From Amphiura filiformis (Eukaryota; Echinodermata; Ophiuroidea; Amphilepidida; Amphiuridae), in the NCBI RefSeq assembly GCF_039555335.1, contig NC_092636.1, positions 59,833,991-59,897,990 of the forward strand: a stretch of DNA of 64,000 nucleotides, written 5' to 3'. The notes beneath the pieces were generated by a model, which was not told the origin of the DNA, ran no database searches, and saw nothing but the letters and a program-made list of their open reading frames with translations. The position numbers and the translations under genes were made by a program. Numbering within the stretch: the stretch's first letter is position 1; every line of letters starts with the position of its first letter. Positions 1 to 12,200 of the stretch are shown here, piece by piece.

Positions 1-405
1 GCTGGTACCACAATCCCTCCTGATATTCTTCCCACGCAGCAAAGACCAGATCTGGTTCTCGTTAACGAAAGCTCTAAATCCATCATCGTTATTGAGCTCA
101 CCATTCCTTTCGAGCAGAACATCCACAAAACCCATGACTACAAACAAAATAAATATGCCGGTTTAATCGCTGATTTGCAAGAACAGGGTTATGACGCAAA
201 GTTATTTTGTATTGAAATAGGCAGTAGAGGCCTCATCACAAGCGCCAACAAGTGTAACCTGAGTTCCATTTTCCCCTTAGTTTCAAAAAGCCAAAAACCA
301 ATGAAACGGGTCTTTGATAAATGTTCAAAATCACTCAGTCAACGTGCAATCCTGTGTTCTTACTCAATTTTTTATTCAAAATATGACCATGACTGGTCGA
401 TTTAA
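1..405 (+). CDS. C-terminal end of a retroelement protein with nuclease-like domain (5' partial)
   Basis: An open frame runs from base 1 to a TAA at 403-405 (134 residues) and enters from outside the window. It contains RPDLVLV (Asp17), then IVIELTIPFE (Glu32), then a GYDAKL...EIGSRGLI block. This layout resembles the restriction-endonuclease-like (PD-(D/E)XK) tail found after reverse transcriptase in some invertebrate retroelements; the assignment is family pattern recognition. No reverse transcriptase is visible because it would lie to the left. It is probably the 3' end of a transposon rather than a host gene. I cannot tell whether the full element is intact. Confidence 0.55.
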   Translation, partial: AGTTIPPDILPTQQRPDLVLVNESSKSIIVIELTIPFEQNIHKTHDYKQNKYAGLIADLQEQGYDAKLFCIEIGSRGLITSANKCNLSSIFPLVSKSQKPMKRVFDKCSKSLSQRAILCSYSIFYSKYDHDWSI

Positions 406-695
406 ATCATAATGCCGTCTTTTAGACCATATTTTATCGTTTTGTGCAATTGTTTCGGGGCGGGTCCCTGTCAACATTTTTTATGCAATATTACTTCTAA
501 TTTATAATATAATATTATTGTTGTATTCCTTTATAAACTGCATTTATGTGTTGTATTGTCCTGTTGTTTAATATGCCTGCGGATGTTTGAGCCTGGTCAT
601 GTACCTTCTCAACCCTCCTGTCTGGCCTTAAATGTATTCTTTTCAATATATCTGTTTTATGTGTATTATGAATAAAATTGAAATGATGAAACTAA
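406..695 (+). other. 3' tail of the retroelement
   Basis: Non-coding AT-rich stretch after the stop at 405. It ends with an AATAAA-containing A-rich run near 670-690, consistent with the 3' untranslated end of the upstream retroelement. No other feature seen. Confidence 0.4.
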
Positions 696-1046
696 CTAAG
701 TCTTAGGGTCGCTAAGGAGGGCATCCATTTTTTCCTGATATTCCGTTTTGTCCATGACAACCGTGGCCCTGCCTTTGTCGGCCCCCAGGACCATGATAGA
801 CTCCTCTTTTTGGAGTTGTTTAATTGCGATGCGCTCATCTTTATTGATGTTAGAGGGGGGCAATTTTGCCGATTTTAAAGTGCCAACAATCTCAGCACGT
901 AATTGTGCCGCTTCCGGTTTGGTAAGCTTCCAACAAGCTTTCTCACAAGCTACAATATGTTCATCTACAATAGACGGCTGATAAAAGGATACAACCCATA
1001 AAAGGAAACAGCCAGATGTGATGAGTTGCCAGTCTGTTGAAGCCAC
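696..1046 (-). mobile_element. Penelope-like element reverse transcriptase fragment
   Basis: A minus-strand open frame of 116 residues ends in ADKGRATVVMDKTEYQEKM...LLSDPKT. The block ADKG-x-x-VVMDK-x-x-Y followed by LLSD is characteristic of the N-terminal part of Penelope-like reverse transcriptases. Only this fragment is present; the catalytic core is not seen downstream, so it is a dead remnant. Confidence 0.6.
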
Positions 1047-1099
1047 TAGAGTAGTGGTGAAACGTCACTAAAACGTGAGTCAAAAACTTCGTTTTTACT

Positions 1100-3400
1100 T
1101 AGGAATTGTTCAAAATGAACAAAATTTACAGAAGCATAGATATTGATTAGTTCATCTGATGGTTTCCGGAGGATGTGCCCGAGTCACTTCATCTATCGTT
1201 ATTGAGCAAGGTGTGAAAATGGCTGCTGATTGGTCATCTGGTACAGAGTTACATTGGATACCCTAGCATATTAATGGATCCCAGTTTTATTCTGTAGCAT
1301 TTGGTGGCATAGTTGATAGTCACAGCCATACAACAATATTGATAAGCAAGCTGTTCGGAAGATACTGATCTCGAGTTCAGTGGGAATGCTTCATATCCAG
1401 ATTCAGACAGGTTTCCAGAAGGCAGCCAATGCAGGAGCTCTGCTAATATAGCTTTCGCTGGAGGCTATCATTGATCCAAGGTGTCGTAAATCTTCAAATC
1501 CCCTAATTTCTTCACCATCCATCTTTGTATGAGGTGTAATAACCTCTGTTTTTCCCACTTCTTCCGACTGTGAGATTGTACCTGCAGCTGGGCGTCTACC
1601 TTGCTGCCAGATAACAGGGCAATGTCAAATGATCATTCAAAACTTTGGCAGGCTCCCTCCTAGATCTTCTTTGGTGAGTGAAAACCAATGTCATTCTTCA
1701 GCTTTTTTCAGCAGGAAGTCAATGACGATAACAGAGAGAATTGGGGCCAGTACATTTCCCTGAAGTATTCCTGTGGTAATATCACATTCTCAGTCAGAAG
1801 GCCGTCAACAAACAATGAACTTCAAGAGTGGTTGTTTAGCACTCTGATTGCCTTCACAGTCTTCTCTGGAATGCCATAATGTCTCAAAACACCGAACATC
1901 ATGTTGCTGTGGATGAAGTCGAAGATTTTTCGAAAATCGGTAAATGTTACAAATAGGAGTAACTGCTGGTTCCTGGCTCCTTCCATTATTCTTTTCAACA
2001 TGTTAATTTGATCTGTACAGCCTCTTTCTAAAACCAGCCTTGTTTTGTCTCAGGATTGGGCAACAACTGATTCTATTTGATAGAATGGGCCTCTACATGG
2101 AACGTACTTTTTGGAGCAACTAAGTGCCAATCCATCACAGTTTCCAACCGCAGAGATTCTGTCGGCAGTCATCCTAGCCTCCAATTCTTTGGTATAAAGC
2201 TCTCAGAGGCAGATAGTGTGGACCTCCGTGGTCTCACCCTCAGCAGAGATTTATCTTGGAAACCTGTTATAACCAAGATGGCAAAGACAGCGGCCCAGCG
2301 CACTGGTCTGCTCCGCCGTGCTGCACCCTAATTTAGTATGGTCACATCTAAGATGGAGTATGCTAGCACAGCTTGGCATGGAGCAACTCCTACATCACTG
2401 TCAAAGCTAGATACAGTCCAGAGGCGTGCTGTTCGCATCATCGATCAGTAGGTGCCACTACTATGTTCCACCGAATGTTCTATGGGAATGCCCCTGAGTT
2501 ACTATGCCAACTACCTGACCAGCTCCGGACTGACCCTCGTCTTCGCCGCTCAGTAAGCATGGTAAAATCTCACGAACTTGCAATTCAAATTTCAAGATCT
2601 AACCTTGTATGTTAGTCATTAGCGCTCTTTCATTCCATCTACAGCCCGCACATGGAATGCACTCCCGCCTCACATTCCTGGAATTGTGAAACGGACCAGC
2701 TTCAAAAAGGAGGTTAATAGCTATCTAGGCGCCAACCCGTCAGCTTTATCGTAAGGATAACAGATGTTAATGCCTTGATATGTCTTGACATGAAAAAAAC
2801 AAGAATTCTATTGTACACCTTGGTAGCGATGGCCATCAGACCTCTGTAGTTCGTCATTAAGGATAAGTCTCATTTCTTTGGAAGTTGGATAATGATGTTG
2901 GTATTGCATTGTCTAGGTGCGTCATATTTGGCAAATACCTGTATGCAGATTTCATGAATGGTTTCTTGAATGAATTTATCACCATTCTTCAGGTCTTCTG
3001 CTGTCACTTCCTTATGCCCTCCCAATTTTCAGGGCCCTGATGGCTGCTACCGTTTCTTTTTACCGAGTTATTTGGTTAGACCAGTTTGTGCTGGTTCAGG
3101 TGGTGATGCGGATGAACTTGTTCCAGCATTAAGCAGGCCTGATACGTAGTTTCTCCATTCTGATAAAAGCTCATCTGTACTGTTGATCTGTCCACCATCT
3201 CTCCGTTTCACTGTATTGGTCGTAGTATATTTCTTGGTAGCGATTGTGTTTAATAGTGATGTTCCCATACCCTATCAAGCTCTCCGTGTGTGCCTGCCTC
3301 AAAGAGTTCTTCCATCTGTTCTTCGGTGATGTTTGATTTCATCACCATGATAAGAGGCTGTCAAAAAAAAGCATGTACGTGAGCGTTCTTCTTCCCTGAT
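1100..3400 (-). mobile_element. RTE-type LINE reverse transcriptase remnant, interrupted
   Basis: The minus strand carries broken RT homology in 5' to 3' order: TEEQMEELFEAGTHGELDRV near 3290-3360, a linker with RRDGG and LSEWRNYVSGLLNA (3068-3268), a NYRG...KVYNRIL block near 2800-2870, then AGFRKR, DQINMLKRIMEG, FIHSNMM and LRHYGIPEKTV (1850-2060), and a C-terminal part towards 1400. Stops and frameshifts occur throughout. The block after KVYNRIL is separated from the next RT block by about 730 bp of plus-strand LINE sequence. Confidence 0.6.
2078..2804 (+). mobile_element. 5'-truncated LINE 3' fragment nested in the RTE remnant
   Basis: Plus-strand RT C-terminal homology: W...WNVLFGATKC...SN, LRGLTLSRDLSW, LLRRA, then across frameshifts MEYASTAWHGA, LDTVQRRAVRIID, APELLCQLPDQL and ARTWNALPPHIPG...SFKKEVNSYL. 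The fragment ends in a short A run (2794-2799). Eight-base direct repeats ATTCTATT lie at 2070-2077 and 2805-2812, fitting a target-site duplication. The element is truncated and dead. Confidence 0.6.
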
Positions 3401-3726
3401 AGCTCCATGCCCGATAGAGAAATGGGCTAAGGTAAGCACTGATTTCTAAAACCGGAAAGGTATGTGAAAGTTTGGGCTAGTGTTAGGTTAGGGTTGTTAG
3501 GATTAGGGCCAAACCTCCATCGGGGTATTGGAAATAAGCGACTTCCCTTTGTAAAGGATATTACTACCCATTTTCTGAATGCACTCTACAATGACTTAAG
3601 TCACAATGGTACTACCCCCCCCACCCCCACAGAGGGTCAGATCTGAATTGTAGGACGACGATGAAGATGAGCAATGCGTTTTTCGATTGTTCGCACTAAC
3701 TTTGTTCTTTAATCTTATTAAAACAG
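3401..3726 (+). other. No gene recognised between retroelements and first kinase exon
   Basis: Holds a few TTAGG-like direct repeats near 3480-3510 and a C-rich run near 3615. The last bases form the polypyrimidine/AG acceptor of the first recognised LRRK1-like exon. No 5' exon or start codon of that gene was found here. Confidence 0.4.
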
Positions 3727-3799
3727 GGATCCTCTTTGGAAATTGCTACAGTGCATGGTCACGCTGAGATTGTGGACAAGTTAATTTCATGGAATGAAG
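3727..3799 (+). CDS. LRRK1-like: LRRK1-like exon a: ankyrin repeat
   Basis: Acceptor AAACAG at 3721-3726, donor GTAAGG at 3800. Encodes GSSLEIATVHGHAEIVDKLI, a typical second half of an ankyrin repeat (A-x-x-x-GH-x-E-I-V-x-x-L-I). Ends in phase 1, matched by the next exon. Confidence 0.75.
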
Positions 3800-6700
3800 G
3801 TAAGGGTCTGTATATTAAGATTGATGTGAAATCAAAAGAAATTATATTTCATTATGAACTGATGATTGAATTAACAGAAATTGAAATATGCATTTTATTA
3901 CGGAAGATGCGGTCTGTGTTCCCTATTCCAAGAAATACAGCACTAAATATTTTGGATTAAAAATATTATCCAGTTTTTGCCAAATTAAGCTACATCCTAA
4001 TCCTTTAGTCAGTGCTAACTGGCGATGAAAGTGTAATTTCGATATTTGGTCAATTTTTTGAAAAAATGCGTTCTTAATGGCCTTTTTATATCCTTTGACA
4101 TTGAAGCCCAAATACCAATTTCAAGTTATGCATTGTAAATTTTGGAAAACACATTGTCTAATCCTTTTCATAACCAATTACCAAAATTAAAATGTTTCGG
4201 CTATACTCACAATTTTGACAACATGCAAAATTGCTTGTTTTTGGACCAGTTTCAGGCAAATTGCAAATTGTTTTTAAAATTTTATTCCCGGTTAGAACTA
4301 ACTAAAGGATTGGGATTTAGTAGCTGTCTTTCATTTGACAAAACAAAATGATATTTTTTAAATTCGGTGCTGTATTTTACTGCAACCAGGAGTAGTTCAT
4401 GCATCACTCAGCGTGCATCAGCCATGACGTGTCGCGTCTGATTTGGATGACAACAGATTTGCTGGCCCGATATATCCGTCGTTCCATGCTCAATTTTCAC
4501 AAATAAAAGGTGTCAAATTATAGAAAACTAAATATTTCGGAATTTTGTTTTATTAAACGACTCAGTAACACGAACAATGGTGGATTATATAAATGAGTAG
4601 TTTATAGTATAGGTCCATCTCAGGGAAAAAAATACCGCTTTTTCTTACAAAACCATACTTGGAATGTATGTTACTCTGGCTGAAGGAAGTAAATTAAGCC
4701 CAGTGGCTACCTTAATTTTTCCTTAAATCCAAGAGATTAAGATCATTGTCTACCATAGGGAGTGTATGGGTCGGATTGGAATAGCCCATTCAAGTATTGT
4801 GATTCATTCCTAGGTGCTCTGGAATCTCGTGATACGGTGATTGGATGTTTGAGGAAAGCTTGCGAAGGACATCACAGAGAGCTCATCAAGTTCTGGCTAG
4901 GCCATCTCAACAATCTATATCTTTACAAAGAACCATGGTCTAATTTCGTAAGAAACAATAGCCCACTACCTGGTTTGTATTCCATTTTCGTCTATTTATT
5001 ACGTAATATTCGAGGGTTGAGAGCCAGAAAGCCTCAATTCACTATCACCTGCTCCCACAAAATGAGCATAAAGTCGCCATGGCACTATAGAAGAAACAGT
5101 CAACTTATCATGACAATATTCAATAGAGAACAAAAGACATTTATGCTCATTTTGTGCAAGCTGGTCATAGTGAGTTACGGCTTCCTGGTTCTGAACCCTC
5201 GAATTATGTTTGAATATATACCCTGCTGATTCGATCAACACGCATGCATCACAAACACGCATTCATCCACACGTACTCACGTACAAACCCAACACATCGA
5301 TAACAATGTTGACTTTCTAATCCAGTAATTTTCACTTTCATTTATATAATATGACACGCTCATCCTCACCCAACCTCATAAACCATATGTTTTATGTAAT
5401 GTAACCATATAAAATTATTCAATTTATTTTTTATCGTGTTATTGTCTTTAAGGATATGCTTTGCGTGTTCCAAAGCATTGTATTCAACAGCTTTCAGACG
5501 CAGTAATTCAGGTTATGGGCGAAACTGTGCAACACATACTTGAGGCTTGGGTAGATAGCGACGAGGAGGAAGTAGACGAAGAGGTAATTGAGAGAATCCA
5601 AACTATAAACATGAAAACGACTGCTCAGTGCCAGAAGTGGGTAAGTGCAAAAGTTGCCCTGTGAACACTTGGCAATTTACACACAGTAGATTGTACTCAT
5701 CTACATAATATGAGCTCATATGGGAGCTACACATGGCAGCTATTGCACATACCCACTTCTGGCACTGAGCAGTCAGATTACACTCAGTCGCTGAGCATTG
5801 ATTTGTTACTACTAATGTACAGCCTGTCTCAAAAAAAAATATTGTGCAAGTAAAAGCGCCCTCTTTGGCAATTAGAAAATATTGTTGTGACATGATGCTT
5901 ACATTAACGTTAAGGGCGCAGCCTTAGCTTTCAAATCCCGTTTATTCTGTTCAATTTAATCCCGAGATATATTTAATTGAAGGTTGAAATCACAATTGTG
6001 CCACTTTTACTATGGAAGAGGGCTGTACAGTGTACATGTAAATCAATGATAGCATCAAGTTTATCAAGAGTTCCTTCGTGAAATCAAATGAATGCATCGA
6101 TTACACAACAATACAAAATTGTTTTTACTGTTTTTACTGTTTTATCATGATACAGATACAATGATTCTCTTTTTCCATTTGAAACAGATTAAAAGATAAA
6201 TAAATATTTCACATGCTGCTGTAAAATTAAATACATGTACATGTCAATAATTTTATCATGGTAAATACTGTTCTCTTAGTCACTAAAGACATGTTAAAAG
6301 ACAAACAAATATTGCACACTCTGTTGTAAAATTAAAATCATGTCAACGAAATATTGCATGTCGTACACGTTTGAAATTTTACTGAGCAATTGTTACATAA
6401 ATAATTTCTAATCCTACAAATGAATGTTCTTTTATTAACTGTGCTGTACAGGTATTTGGATATAACATTCTATTTAATTTTCTAAAGTGGCACAAAAGGG
6501 TTTTCATACTTTTGTGTTTAGTGAAGCAGATCTCTTGATTGCCGAAATCAAAATGAATGAAACAAACGCTATTTGAAAGCTGGGACTGCTCCCTTGACGT
6601 TGATGTAAGCATCATGTCAGAACAGTATTTTCTAATTACCATAGAGAGCGCTTTTCACTCGCACAATTTGTTTTGAGACAGGCTGTAGAGTAGGCATACT

Positions 6701-9220
6701 TTTACCGGAATGGTCAACAATAAGTCAGCGACATTCAGTTCTATAGATACTTTATTTTGCTGCTAAGATCGAATGATGCCGACACCAGGTTGCACAAATG
6801 GGCTTTCCAGTTGAAATCCATATATATCCATACCCTCTATGGAAGACATGACCTTAATCTCCCACACAGGAAGTGTATAGAGCCACCCATTAAGGTAAAC
6901 CAAATTAAAATCCAATCCCCCTGTGTGGAAGATTATTCAGGTCATGTTCTTCATAGGGGGTGTATGGATATCAACTGTAGTAGCCCAATGTAAACAAATA
7001 ATAGCGGGAAATATGCACAAAATGTCGGTAATATGCGATTGTTATAAGCGAGTGTGTACTCATATATCTCATAAAGCATGAATTGATATGATCTCTATTT
7101 CCATGATATGATTTGATATGACCGGCGGTGACGTCATAGCCTTCGCGTAATTCAATCGGTGAGTCTTCCTGTCAATGGAAAAAGAATAATCGGTGACGTC
7201 ATAGCCTTCGCGTAATTCAATCGGTGAGTCTTCCTGTAAATGAAAAAGAATAATTTACGGTGTGGATACTGATGTTTCTAGAAATTGATCACAGAGTAAT
7301 TAAGATTTCAACCCTCAACGTCGTGACATTATTAAAAACCAGTCTTGTTGAAAATGCCAGACTGCCTTCTTTGAATATGGTTTTCCTTTGTAACACGTAA
7401 AAAAATCACTTTCCAGCGGCTTTGTGCGCATTGGAACAGCAAGAATCTACCATTGTTTGACGAAACCTGGTTGCAACGACCGAGATACAATACTCACTTA
7501 GTACACATTGATCTTTCACAAAACGCTTTCAAAACCATTCCTGAAATGCTACTTTGGGGGATTCCGTGGCTGGAATATTTAGATTTATCTGACAACTTGA
7601 TTACTGAATTACCGGATGTAGGACAAACCGAACCGGATCAATCTGGGTAAGCATCTATTTTCTGGGGAAAGCCCTATAATGGTAGTGGCCACTAGGCCAC
7701 TAGTATCCAATGTAAAAGGACGCAGTCACGAAAATACATGACTAAACACTGCCATGTTCAAGTTATGTGTTTTGGAATTGGTTTTGGTCACGTGGTTTCT
7801 TTTGGATTTGGATTGAAGCTGTATGACTTCCGATATAGGCTAGTTGACTTCTATTCTTAAGTTATTTATTGCTCGAAAGAAATGAAAAATGGGGGAGAGA
7901 GCTGGAGAGAGATTGTGTGTATGGGATGAGAGGTTAGGGGAGAGAGAAAGAGAAACAGAGGGGAGAGAGGGGATTCGAAGGGGGAGGGAGAGTGGAGTGG
8001 AGTAGTGTGTAGGGTATATGAAAGTGTAGGGGGAGAGGCGAGTTGAGAGGAGAAGGAGACACTGAGGAGAGGAGGAGAGGAAATAGGAGAAGAGGAGGTA
8101 CTGTTTATATAGGTGAGGGAGCCGAGGTGAGAGGTATATGGGTTGTGCTCTCCGGGGACAAGAAACCGATTCGTAATCAAATTATCTCCATCATCATCGC
8201 TTATGTCTCTAAGCACTCTAATTGGGTCAATAAATTGCATTTGTAGTCGCTGATAGCTCTACAGATATTCAAGTGCAGCCTTACCTCAAACAGAGTAATC
8301 AATAATCAGTTGACAACGGCTGAGATTCCGGGAGGTACAAAATTTGAAATACCAAGTATTTGACAGTGCAGTGGCCGCGCATAGAATTCGGTTCAGCCAC
8401 AAGCTTTGTAATGGCCACGAAAGTCAGTGGTAGAATAATGCAGTAGTACCCAACGTACTTCATTGTGTAGAGTTACGTACGTATAATCCAGTGGTGTAAG
8501 TTACTTAAAGATCGAGGGGCAACTTGATCCTGACTCAAAATATGTGGGTGATACTAATTAATTTTGTCTGGCTTATTCTTTTGCAGTCTCATATATCTGA
8601 AAGTGACCAGCAACAAACTAACATATATATCCAACGACGTTTTTATGATGCCACAACTGCAAATGCTGTCCTTGGCAAGGAATAAGATCACATTTATTGG
8701 ACTCATTGAGCAGGAAGGTATGATTTGGATGTGAAACAAATTTAGAGATAAAATTCCTGTGTCTTACTTTTAATTAGGTCATACTTTTAATTAATCCATG
8801 TATGCAGCTCGTTAAGGCCACCAGGGACCCAAATGATAACCTTAGGGGCACACCATTTCTCAGGAAATATAGCCACCTCAAAGTCCCGAATTATTAGCCA
8901 TTGGCTCTCTTAAATGTTGTGAATATAAACTGTAATATTATGCCAACGCCTACCAAAGTTCAGACTAAAGAGTGAAACAATATAAAACTTCCATTATTAT
9001 CAAATATTTGTTTTCTTTTTAAAAAAATAATTTTGGTTAGGTGATGTGCAACCGGAGTGGAAGTGTACAAGTCTACAGGAACTCAACCTATCATTTAATG
9101 AGCTGACATGTTTACCTGAAAGGTTATCGGTGGCAAGCAGATTGAAGCGTCTTGAAGTGTCCAATAACCATCTAGAAGAAATGACGAAGCCGTGGCATTG
9201 TCCAATGGTTTGTGTTTCTC

Positions 9221-9254
<34 letters not shown>

Positions 9255-12200
9255 TATGCAACAACATCATCGTCATCATCATCATCACCATCTTCACCAT
9301 CAACATCATACGCGGGGGGGGGGTGTTGTGGTGCGAAGGGTGCAATGTATGGGAAAAATTAAGAAGTCCCCAAAAAATCCCAATAATTAGGTTATTATGC
9401 TTTATTGGTCAAAAGTCAAAAAGAGGTCCAAATTTCTAGAGGAAGATACACTTTTCATAAAATCGCCCCGGGAAAGGTCCACAATCCGCACCCCACCCCA
9501 AAAACATATCCTGCGTACGGGCCTGGGATCACCCAATGAGAACTCCAGCACCAGAAGCAGCACGTTAAAACACTGCTTCTTTACAAAAAGTTGCAGGTGC
9601 TGGCAAATGCAATTGTCTGCTACCCGGCACAATAAGTAGTCCCTCCCTTTCTGTACAGCTATCATGTTTATTGAAATTATCGGGAATATTTCTGATTTTT
9701 ACATATTGTTTTTTATGCACAGGAAATTCTGGACCTATCGCATAATGCGATATCCGAGATACCAGATGTTCATGTTTACTGGCGTCAATCTTTGAGAATT
9801 CTCAACTTGAGTAGCAATAACCTCAGAAGAATCCCGCACACAATTTGTCAGCTGACAATGCTGGAAAATCTGGACCTAAGCAACACGGGGATTCGACGGC
9901 TACCTGACAAGGACACGTGGAAAACGTTTTCTTTGGCAAAGTTGGATCTTTCAGCCAATCATCTTGTCGTAAGGAAGGCCAAGATGAGGAAAATCACACG
10001 GTATTATGGATTTGGTTCCCCATCTTTCACACAGTATTGGTAAGGGTGTTTGGCGGCCACTATCGAAGGGAGAGTCTTTCGGAATTGATTTAGAATGGGT
10101 CTTAAAGGGATCTAATTTGACACAGCAATGTCTGAAGTATTGATTTTTGCGCTCATTAAACAGTCATTTATATATATTATGACTGTTTATTGAGCGAAAT
10201 GGGAATTTTGGAATCAGAATGGTAGGGAAAAAAGATAAAATTGTTTTAGACCTAGTTTTGCTCGGTTGTCAAATTGTAGAATAAACCATACTTAATCATT
10301 AGTTAAAAGTTAACATTGCAAACTAAACAAAGGAATTGATTCAGAGAGAAGAAGGGTATCGCGTCGATGTGGCCGCACATCCATGTCACCAATTTTTAAG
10401 ACTATATTTTTGTACAAACCAGATATTAGACAACATGATATCTGTGACGTAAGTACGTATGAACAATAAAAGTCTATAATATTTTTTATTTCTTAGGGAG
10501 TACATCGAGCCTGTAGAGCTGTCATTTCCAGACTATTTTGATAAAAAATTGAAGGCACTGAATTTAAGCTACAATGACCTGCACGATGTTCCCGACTCTG
10601 TTTGTCAAATGCGACATCTTCAGTACCTTGACATTCAAGGGTAAGTTGATCTTGTAAAATATATGCTCTTAAGGTCTGTAAAGAGGGCGGACCGTGGTTA
10701 GAATTACAGTTAGACGGTGTCTGTAAGATCCCCCGCCAAATAAACTTAGCAGTAGGCTTGTTCAGACGATCGATTGTAAAGTCACTTGTAAGTGCTTTCG
10801 AATGTAAACTTGCAAGTAGTGCCCGTCTAAACGCACCCACATGTAGCTACATGCAAGTTACTTTTGACGATTTTACATGTAAGATATCTTACATGTAGCG
10901 TGAACAAGACTTGCATGTAACTCGCATTGTGTATAATCATGCCATAAGTTACCAGTGAATGTCACGCTTACTTGTGAGTTGGCTTACAAGTCCCGTGTGG
11001 ACACACACTTGCTTGTAGGGTGGTTCGAAAGGCAAGGTTTAGGGAAATCATGAATTCCAACATTTTTGCAAATATCTCCAAAACCTTTCATGATACAATC
11101 TCAAGTGAGTTTGTGCTTATGTAGGGATATGTTGGCCATGTTATGAAGGTAATAAAACCGTTGCCATGGTAACCAAGCAGTCGCTATTGGCTTCTGACCA
11201 ATCACATTAAAAGTTGGGTTTTTCCTGTTTTTTCGCAAATCACTTCATTTTTCCCAATAGAAGTATACTCACATGTTGAGTCATGTTCCTGCACACCTCC
11301 ACTGATTTTCCGTAAAAATCCCAGTGGAGGGGGGTCAAAGTGAAATTTTCGTTTTTTGGCCACAGATTCCATATTACTTACAAACTTTTTACGGGAAAAT
11401 CAGTGGAGGTGTGCAGGAACATGACTCAACATGTGAGTATACTTCTATTGGGAAAAATGAAGTGATTTGCGAAAAAAAATAGAAGTCCCATAACCACGAT
11501 AACTAGAGTTTCAATCAGCCGTCTACTCTCCGCATGTACTGTGTTATGCTCAGTGGAGGCGCCAGGAATTTTTCGGGGGGGGGCATTGAGGGACAAAGTG
11601 AATTTCAGGGGGGGGGCAAAATCAACAATTAAAATCAATTTTGGGATTTTACTGGGGGGACACGGGGTGGGGGGAGGGGTAAGAGTTCAGACTGGGGGCA
11701 TTGGCCCCTCATGCCCCCTGGCGCCGCCACTGGTTATGTTTTGTAGTGACGACTGATTAACTTACAGACCATATCGTGACGGACTTCTGAAAATATTAAA
11801 TGCGACTTTGGTTGTGCGCTATAGCGCGACTGACTAGCGGCACCCGTGTACCGCGCCGTTTGTGACAAGATCGCGCTCTGAAGTTCTTAAAACAACAAGC
11901 TCGGTCAAAAGGTCAATTTGGATACAACTGCGCATGCTCTATGCCACCGGAATCCTGTTGCAAAATTCGTCACTTTTTTCCACGTAGTTTTCTCAGTCGT
12001 CAATCCAGACGGTTGATGACTGAGGGCAGCAGTCTAAACTAGAGTAACAATCGACCAATAATTCAAGTATTCAAGTAATCAATCAATCGATAAATGCATA
12101 AATAAGTATATTATTATTAATAATGATAATGAAAAATAATGCAGTTACACAATTTCTGTATTAGTATATCAATCAGCAAAACGTATGGCAATGTTATGAA

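Noticed and set aside
7866-8246. Frames of 124 (minus) and 67 (plus) codons
   Set aside because: Produced by the GA-rich tract; no domain.
9046-9390. Open frame extending exon f into a poly-Gln/His tract
   Set aside because: A donor at 9208 and the in-phase acceptor at 9722 continue the LRR pattern; the CAA/CAT microsatellite is intronic.
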